From: Cyclina sinensis
Taxonomy: Eukaryota > Mollusca > Bivalvia > Venerida > Veneridae
Assembly: GCA_012932295.1 (NCBI GenBank)
Contig: JAAONU010000006.1
Coordinates: forward strand, 29,724,882-29,788,881
DNA length: 64,000 bases
Reading direction: 5' to 3'
Of the stretch, positions 57,277 to 64,000 are shown piece by piece. Position 1 is the first letter of the stretch. The number at the start of each line of letters is the position of its first letter. The position numbers were made by a program, and so were the translations under genes. The notes beneath the pieces were generated by a model, which saw only the letters and a program-made list of their open reading frames with translations, was not told where the DNA came from and searched no databases.

Positions 57277-59575
57277 AGACACACCATACTCTTTTCTGTT
57301 GACTTAAGCACTGTGTTAATCAACTAACAAAATCACGATGATGGACAGGTCTTATAAACCATTAAATATTTATGTTACTATAAATTCATCTTGAACTTTG
57401 AAGAGAGGAATAAACCACACATTAAACACCGGTTTTAATACAAAATCCATTAGCAAAAATAATAATTGAGAACAAAATAATATTTAAAATAGTTTTATTA
57501 AAAGACGCTGCTACGAATGTTGTAAGACAGGTTTAAGAAACAAAAGACTAGTACCAAGAACATGTACACAATTTTAAGGGCTCCGGAGCTTAAACGAAAC
57601 ATCTCCAAGTACTTTTATGTAGTGTTTGCTAGTATGCTGTAATCGTTTTGCTGATAGTGTTTTAAAATTTCAAAAAAAAACAAGAGCCATGTTACACATG
57701 GTTAATCCCCCCGCCGGAAAGAAGTTACCTGAAGGTTGTACTTTCATACATTTTACTTGGTGAGAGGAAATCCTTTAAAAGCCGTATAGTTATGGTCATG
57801 CTGAGTACAGTTTTCAAGTAAGTGGAAAACGAATAAGAGGTATGCTCTGGAATTTTCTTTTCAAATAACTCTGATAGAGGGAAATAACTCTAAAAGTAGG
57901 CAAGGTAGAGTTTTTGTTCTTGCACACTGCACTTCTACCAAAGTGCTATGTCAGTGTATTACGTTTGAAATAAATCCCACAAATACTTTTGGAGTTATGC
58001 TCTTGAAAAAACTTCTGAAGTAAATCTGATAAAGAGGAATAACCCTAAAAGTAGGCAATGTATAGTTATTGTTCTTAACACTGCACTTCCATCCTATGTG
58101 TTCTGTCAGTGTATGAAGTTTGAAGAAAATCGCTCAAGTACTTTCGGAGTTATGCTCCGGACAAAATTGGGACGGACACACGGACGGAGACCATTTCTAA
58201 TATCCCCTTCGCATTTGGCGGGGGGGGGGGGGGTAAAAAAGACTTTTAAAAACTACATATTCGCGTAGCCACGCACCCGGAAACTGGCCTAATGAATTGA
58301 TTGAAAAATAGTGTCTGCTTCTTTCCAATCGAAAAAGTGTTTTTAGTTTTGGTTTCAAATATTTGGTAACATTAGATCTTTGGCATAGTTTACACACTGA
58401 TTAGCTTCGAGATTTGATGAAAATGTTTAACTGGTCCTATTAAGTTCCGAGTGTTATTTTCAGAAGCCGTTATTTTATTTCACAAATTGACTATGACATT
58501 TGGTCTTCAGTATTGGTTCCGATGTAAGATCTGAGGGACTGACTTTTATTTGACAATTTGATTTTTAAGTTTATTTTTGAAGGTCTGGTTGACATAATTT
58601 AATCCTTAAATTACCTTTGAGTTTTGTTTGCATAGAGAAGTACATGTGGTAAGTTTTCAGTTTGCTTCGATCTAAGCAGTAATGATATGGTATTTGTACT
58701 CCATCTTTGTAAGTACACTAAATTCATACATTGTCAATTATAAGCAAGTCTTCTAAGATTGAAAAATACAAATCTTACTGGTATATTGTAGAACTACTGG
58801 TTATTGATGGAACATAACCTTATCAATTTTATATGAGTGTTTCACCCTTAAACTGAAAAGAAATATTTGGCTTCCTTATTATTATTGTTGTTGTTGTTGT
58901 ATAAACTATCAACTAGCAGCTTTTTTATATAAAAGGTCCCTGATACAGCATATTAAAAACAAATGATACTCCCCATACTGTAGTGATGTACTGAAAAATA
59001 TTTTTATTTTTGTGTGTTTATTATTTATGGATTATTCAATGTTACTATATACTATGAAAATTTGTAAGGTTGATAGAGGATGGTTACCCGACCTCTTCTC
59101 AACCTATTACGGGGATAATAAACGGGGCAACCCTTTTGGGGCCTCAAAAAAAAATTCATACATTGTCGAGGTGGTGTTGTAGCTTTTGCATAGATATCAG
59201 CTCGAAAATTGAATTGTCCCGTGCGTGCCTGTATATCTGTCTATTGCATACACGCATTTTGATGCAAATGTGAGTGTCTTTGAGAAGACAAAGCGACATT
59301 CAAGCTACGATATCAAACATTTAGACTTTCCCCTTGGTAGTTCTCGAAATATTAGTTGCCTCGTGTCTGCCTGTTTATCTGTCTATTGCATTCAAGCATT
59401 AGACGGCAAATGTGATTGTCTTTGAGACAGAGACATTCAAGCTACGACATTAAACTTTTAGACTTTGCCATTGGTAGTTCTCGGACATTGTTAAACAATA
59501 TTTAGCTAACTTGATATAAGTGATATTTCATAATATATTGTCACTGAAAATATTTCACCAAAATTTAGTAAAACT
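57277..59575. other. Gene-free stretch with dispersed repeats
   Basis: Holds a two-unit repeat (57860-58190), a run of about 15 G (58220-58234), an old relative of the 46.9/51.5-kb duplication (58300-58560), and a copy of the 20050-20150 sequence at 59066-59160. Confidence 0.6.
57690..58235. repeat. Two ~150-bp units of a dispersed bivalve-type repeat
   Basis: Opens with a CATGTTACACATGG hairpin and CCCCCCGCCGG; units share 'GAGGGAAATAACTCTAAAAGT ... CACTGCACTTC ... AGTACTTTCGGAGTTATGCT'. Closes with ACGGACGGAGACC and a CCCCTTCGCATTTGGCGGGG end. Confidence 0.7.
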
Positions 59576-59632
59576 GTTCAGCTGCGCTGTGACAGCGACT
59601 GACACAGACTTTGCTGTGACCAGTGTAACAGT
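59576..59632 (-). pseudogene. tRNA-His 3'-end relic
   Basis: GTTCAGCTGCGCTGTGACAG, CGACTGACACAGACTTTGCT and GTGACCAG match the trailer and 3' acceptor side of the intact units; the remainder of the tRNA is gone. Confidence 0.7.
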
Positions 59633-59959
59633 CTGGTTGAATTAATTTAGTTTTCTCATGTAATTTGAGTCTAGATTGCAAAGATACGTACTAGTTTTCA
59701 ATTTGCTTCGACCTAAACTTACGTATTGCTGCAACAGATGTTATGGATATTTTGGGCCATTTTACAAAGAAGACTTTGAACGGCTATCAGTACTACGACT
59801 GGTTCGAAACTGGCTTGTTGTCTGTGTGCCCCTGTATCTGTTTTTTCGGAAACAAACTATAGACTGCGAATACATTTGTCTTTAGAACGTCAAAGACACA
59901 CAAGCTACCATATTAATCTAAAACATTCCGTTTGGTAGATTTCCGATATTAGTAAACTA

Positions 59960-61295
59960 TACTACTCAAAATTTGATAGGGATCACTTATAAGAATGTGT
60001 ATTTATTTACTACATAAGGTTGAAAGGTTACATTTTTTTGTTGAGATTCTGAAAATATGTTCATATGACAACAGATTAGGTAACAAAAAATGAGTAAGTC
60101 TGTAAACCGTTGAAGCGTGACAGAGGCTGAGCCGTGGGAGGGGCACGAATTGAGGATAACACAGACAGGAGATGAAATGGAACTTTTTTTGAAAAATCAA
60201 GTCTATGGCCTGAATTTTCCTTTGATATCGCGTGTGGTTGGATTACTGTTCTGCACCGCCTTCTCATGAGTGTCCGGCTGCTTTGTTGTTGGAGTCGAGC
60301 CCACTCGTCCAGAAGGGCCTGCTGTAGCCCAGGGTCCGTGGTTGACTGGACTAGGCGAGCAGATATTGCAGTCTGCAGCATGTCCCAGACGTGCTCTATT
60401 GGATTGAGGTCATTCATTCTCTCTATGGCTGCTGCCTCCAGGTACTCGTCGGTGACCCTTGCCCTGTGAGGCCGGGCGTTGTCGTCCATTAAAATAAGGG
60501 CCTATAGCACCAGCGTACGGACGAACGTACACATATAAGATCTCATTGACGTGTCGTACAGCCGTCAATGTGCCGTTTTGACAATGTGCAGGTCCGTTCT
60601 TCCCTGTATGCTAATGCCCGCCAACACCATGACCGAGCCCCCGCCATGACGGTCATGGGTAGCAACACATACGGGTGTCAAACGCTCATTGGCGGATCTC
60701 CATACCTGCACTCGCCTATCAGTGAAGTCCACACAAAATCTAGACTCGTCAGTGAACAGCACAGGGGTCCAGTCATGCAGCGTCCACCTGGCGTGATCGC
60801 GAGCCCATTGAAGACGTGCCTGGATGTGGTTTCGCGTCATTGGGTTTCGGATTGCTGGCCTTCTAGCCCTCATGCCAGCTGTATGAAGACAGTTCCTGAT
60901 GGTTTGAGTGAAAGTCTTACACCAGTGGCATTCTGGAAGTCATTTTGAAGGGCAGTAGCGGTAACAAAGCGCTGACGTCGCGCTTGAACGACCCCCAATT
61001 CATCTCCTCATCGTCAATACGCCGTCTTTGCCGTAGAATTACCATGCACATGCGAAGTCTGAATAAAACGGATGTGTACATGAAGGTACATGCCCGCGGT
61101 GCACCACTTTTCCAGGGGTATCGCTTTTCCCGTGCGTCTCGAGCAATGTACAGGTAAACAATCAAAATCTGCTGGACAGGTCGGCTTTGCCATATGAATA
61201 AACTACATGTATGAGAAAAAATCAGTATTCTTGAGGTTATCATTAATAAGATATTTAAGAACTAAAAAGTGATCCCTATCAAATTTTGAGTAGTA
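59960..61295 (-). mobile_element. Tc1-like transposon with intact inverted ends
   Basis: Inverted ends TACTACTCAAAATTTGATAG (continuing GGATCACTT) on the left and the exact complement on the right, flanked by TA at 59958-59959 and 61296-61297, the Tc1/mariner target. It contains a damaged transposase on the - strand. Confidence 0.9.
60190..61060 (-). pseudogene. Tc1-like DDE transposase, internally deleted
   Basis: From right to left: RQRRRIDDEEMNWGSF (N-terminal start, then the HTH is lost), TGVRLS/QTIRN in shifted frame, MRARRPAIRNPMTRNHIQAR, PVLFTDESRFCVDFTDRRVQ (first Asp), GGGSVMVLAGISIQGRTDL, a frame break, MDDNARPHRARVTDEYLE (second Asp), NPIEHVWDMLQTAISARL (Glu). Sequence is missing between blocks 3 and 4 and before NPIEHVW, so the product is inactive although all three catalytic residues are still visible. 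Confidence 0.85.
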
Positions 61296-61405
61296 TATAT
61301 TTAATTAACTTTAAACGATAGTTCATTATTACATTGTCATTAAGATATTTCATCGCATTTAGACAAAAAGTTCAGCTGTGCCGAGACAGTGACTGACACA
61401 GACAT

Positions 61406-61477
61406 TGCCGTGACCAGGATTCGAACCTGGGTTGTCGCGGCCACAACGCGAAGTACTAACCACTATACGATCACGGC
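61406..61477 (-). tRNA. tRNA-His(GTG), copy 6
   Basis: Body identical to the others; trailer CACAGCTGAAC, five T (- strand, 61365-61369). About 1.1 kb before the exon-10 relic at 62525. Confidence 0.95.
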
Positions 61478-61499
61478 TATCACTGCTGAACTATCTGTT

Positions 61500-62520
61500 A
61501 CTTGTTCGTGTTACAATATTACCAACGGCACAAGTTTAGCACCGAGACAAAGATTTATGCTCAAGTACTATTACATTATTATGGCTAATTACACCTACAT
61601 CTACATTTTACTGCTTCAAGATCGTTCAGTTAGGCAGCAAAGGTCATGAAGGGTAAAGTAAAAAGAGCTCTACCGCCATTAAATAGTTTTAATATTTTAT
61701 CGATAAACACAAGCTTAGTAATCTCTTGTCTAAGATTCGGGAAAAAAAGTTTTAAATACTATTTATCTTGTTATTATATTTTAGTTTTAACCTTTTTTCA
61801 ATTTTACCTTTAATTTTGATCCTCAAACTTTAAGATACAGATGAAATAAAACGGGCTTATATATTTATCTTTTCATGTTTTGTTCTATAGAAAGAAGATA
61901 AAAAGTACAATTTTCATTTTCAAAGGTAACAATAATACACAGTCAGGAGTTGAGATTTGAAACCTTTGTAACTAGTTAGACATTATTATTTTTCCGTTCA
62001 CAACATTGCTTCTTATTAATTTGAATTAGATTATTTATCATTAATTGTTACACATTCTTGTACTTTCAGCATAAATTCATGTTTTAATTCACTTCTTGCA
62101 TTTTAATGAATGCACGTAAAATGAATGCGATTGATACACCATAAAATCTTGCATAACATTTTTAAGTAGGGGCAGAAATGCATATCAATTTATTACAAAT
62201 TCCTCCGAGAGTTTCAACTCATTAGTAAATTTATTTTTAAACGACAACCATACCATGACATCTAGTAACGTATTTGGCTCAGGAGGAAATCGATCGTTTA
62301 GATAACATAGTTGTTGATTCCTTGCATAGCTTTTGACGAATTTCCTGCTTTGTTGCGGAACTTTATTTAGCCTTTCATGTTCACACAAAAGGATTGCAAC
62401 GAAAGCAGTCTTAGAATTGAAAAGAAAAACTGAAGTAATTAAATAACAAAATCTATTAGCAAAATTGCGATCTTTTTGTTTTTTAAATCTAAGATTAATA
62501 TACAACATAATTCTATCACT
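61500..62520. other. Stretch between tRNA-His copy 6 and the exon relics
   Basis: Diverged counterpart of the sequences following copies 3-5 (ACAAGTTTAGCACCGAGACAA near 61530). No gene seen. Confidence 0.55.
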
Positions 62521-62524
62521 TTCC

Positions 62525-62910
62525 AGAGAAAAGGGTCGCTCAAGTACAGTTATGTCAAAAAGGTCATAATGCCAAAGCACAAAGTCACTGTGAACTCAAA
62601 ACAGAAAAAATCATAACTTTTAAGTTAAAACAAACCTATATATATGACTTACTTGACAATCTGAAAGTGCTTCAATTGTAAGATGATAATACCGTGACAA
62701 TATCGTTTAGTAGCCGTTTACGGTAAAAAGATCCCGCAGGATAATCAGGTATTTTGATATACATGTACAAGTTTCAAACTAATTGAGTAAAGGGTCATTA
62801 AGAGATACCTTTGCACCTTTCAGCTTTTTACACGAGAAATATCGAGGCATTCCACATTTGATATGTCTTTGGCTCTTCGTTGGCTGCAAGAAAGGGTGAG
62901 TTCTACTAGC
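62525..62910 (+). pseudogene. Relic of exon 10, long but degenerate
   Basis: Segments in order match exon 10: GGGTCGCTCAAGTACAG, CACAAAGTCACTGTG, AACAAACCTATATATATGAC, GGTATTTTGATATACATGTA, GAGTAAAGGGTCATTAAGAG, CTTTCAGCTTTTTACACGAG, ATATCGAGGCATTCCAC. Many indels. Confidence 0.7.
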
Positions 62911-62969
62911 TTGTTTGCTTTGGTAAAAGTTATTGTTGTACATCAGGAACAAGGCTTTTTTGTCTCATT

Positions 62970-63077
62970 ATTGTAGAAGGCTTTTGTGGAGCAAGCTACT
63001 GAGTAAGTAAATGAATAGATCGTGCTTGAGGCTGTGTGCATAAGCAAGGCACGGATACAGGTGACAAACCAAAACTA
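62970..63077 (+). pseudogene. Relic of exon 11 (first death domain), cut by a LINE
   Basis: 'AAGTAAATGAATAGATCGTG ... GTGCATAAGCAAGGCACGGATACAGGTGACAAA' corresponds to 22675-22745. The LINE 3' end at 63078 replaces the rest. Confidence 0.65.
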
Positions 63078-64000
63078 CAGGAACAAGAACAAGAACAAGA
63101 AGTTTATTAAGATTTGAGCAAAATAACTCCTCATCTACACAAGAATATACGATTACAATTTTATCAAGGTTCATAACAATCCTGAAATGGAAACAAATTA
63201 GAGCAATAATACACAAATATATAAGAAGGCATATGTGTATGATACCGATCAATGTATGGAATCTAAATTACTGACAGATTAAATATATAGAGTATAATGA
63301 TAAAAATGCTAAGTTGCTAAACAGTATATTCAACAGGTTCCGATAATTTGTCTCTATAAATGCAATATCGAATTTTCAATGCAAGCAGACAATACTCAAC
63401 AATATTATTTGAAAAACACATTTATGATTACTGTAACAGGTTATTACGCATTTTCAACGCACAATCTATAAAACACGCTAATTTATTTAGCACGGTAACA
63501 TCAGTCGAGCTAAGTAACTGCATGAATTTATACATACTAGGTCTTTGATAATACAGTTTATCAATATAACGTTTTCTCATATTTTTGTAACGATCACATA
63601 TAATTATAAAATGAAATTCATCTTCTATGTCACTATTTTGACATATTTCACATCGTCTTTGATTTCTATCAATTCTGTTAAGTCCGTATCTACCGCTTTC
63701 TATTCTCAGTTTATGTGCACATATTCTGAACTTTGTAATGTGGTTTCTGTAAGTCTTATTTCTCATGTGGTTCAAATAAGCCTCATATTGAAACGTACAT
63801 TTTAAATTCTTATATACAATTAACACATTATTATCGTGCAAATCACTGTTCCAGTCTTGTATAAAACAGTCAATTAGTCTCTGCTTAAATAACGGTACGA
63901 ACCATTTAGGCTCAACGTTTAACGGGTTTTCCCAGACATTCGCATATCCATGACGACACAGTAAAGCTTTGATATTTGACACCCAGTTTACTTTTCCTTT
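63078..64000 (-). mobile_element. 3' end of a LINE, running off the window
   Basis: On the - strand the ORF 63428-63982 ends a reverse-transcriptase polyprotein: KALLCRHGYANVWENP, RNHITKFRICAHKLRIESGR, YGLNRIDRNQRRCEICQNSD (zinc-knuckle-like C-x2-C ... H ... C), RPSMYKFMQLLSS. After the stop comes about 320 bases of 3' UTR, an AATAAA-like TTTATT complement (63102-63107) and a (TTCTTG)n tail (63078-63099) at the insertion point. RT and endonuclease domains would lie beyond the right edge. Confidence 0.75.

Noticed and set aside
58220..58234. Long G run as a possible G-quadruplex element
   Set aside because: It is the end of the dispersed repeat (CATTTGGCGGGG) with a homopolymer likely inflated by slippage or sequencing; no functional context.

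Overview
The window looks like AT-rich, repeat-dense nuclear DNA of a marine invertebrate, most likely a bivalve mollusc. Evidence: spliced genes with GT-AG introns, tRNA-derived SINEs, Tc1, mariner, PIF/Harbinger and Crypton-type DNA transposons, LINE 3' fragments, and the ~120-160 bp 'aaggtcaaggtcac... cataactttt' repeats I associate with bivalve genomes. The species cannot be read from the sequence.

The dominant gene lies on the + strand from about 5.58 to 25.0 kb. Splice phases allow a 14-exon model. A very long serine-rich, probably disordered first visible exon (5584-8656) is followed by two ZU5-like modules (11.8-12.6 kb and 13.0-17.5 kb), a basic Ser/Pro loop exon, a large conserved exon (21423-21997), and two consecutive death-fold domains (22613-23453 and 23862-24119). 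A short last exon ends at a TAG at 24611, with an AATAAA at 24998. The architecture resembles death domain-containing protein 1 (DTHD1) and other ZU5-death proteins. The long first exon shows several apparent frameshifts, and the first death domain carries one.

A Crypton-derived tyrosine-recombinase gene (KIAA1958/DUF3504 type, now frameshifted) sits on the same strand inside an intron of this gene (13.88-16.17 kb).

From 20.6 kb to the right end the window is a decaying series of tandem duplications. Each unit combined a tRNA-His(GTG) gene on the - strand with the 3' exons of the death-domain gene about 0.7-1.1 kb further right. Unit 1 (about 21.4-28.8 kb) carries the working exons. Unit 2 (about 28.9-35.1 kb) is a pseudogene copy. 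Older relics lie at 46.8, 48.5, 52.95, 55.26, 55.69 and 62.5-63.1 kb. Six tRNA-His bodies are identical to the base although their flanks have diverged; three more are broken.

Mobile elements have broken these units: a 4.6-kb foldback element made of tandem repeats in two inverted arms (39726-44331), a PIF/Harbinger deletion derivative with matching ends (53057-54977), a Tc1-like element with intact inverted ends (59960-61295), a truncated Tc1 fragment (26.81-27.46 kb), a mariner relic (45.73-46.33 kb), TTAA-flanked MITEs that contain a tRNA-like promoter, a 267-bp element whose empty site is preserved in the paralogous unit, and two LINE 3' fragments (35.69-36.24 kb and 63.08-64.0 kb). A possible two-exon gene of unknown function lies at 56571-57276. 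I saw no CRISPR, bacterial operon or viral genome.
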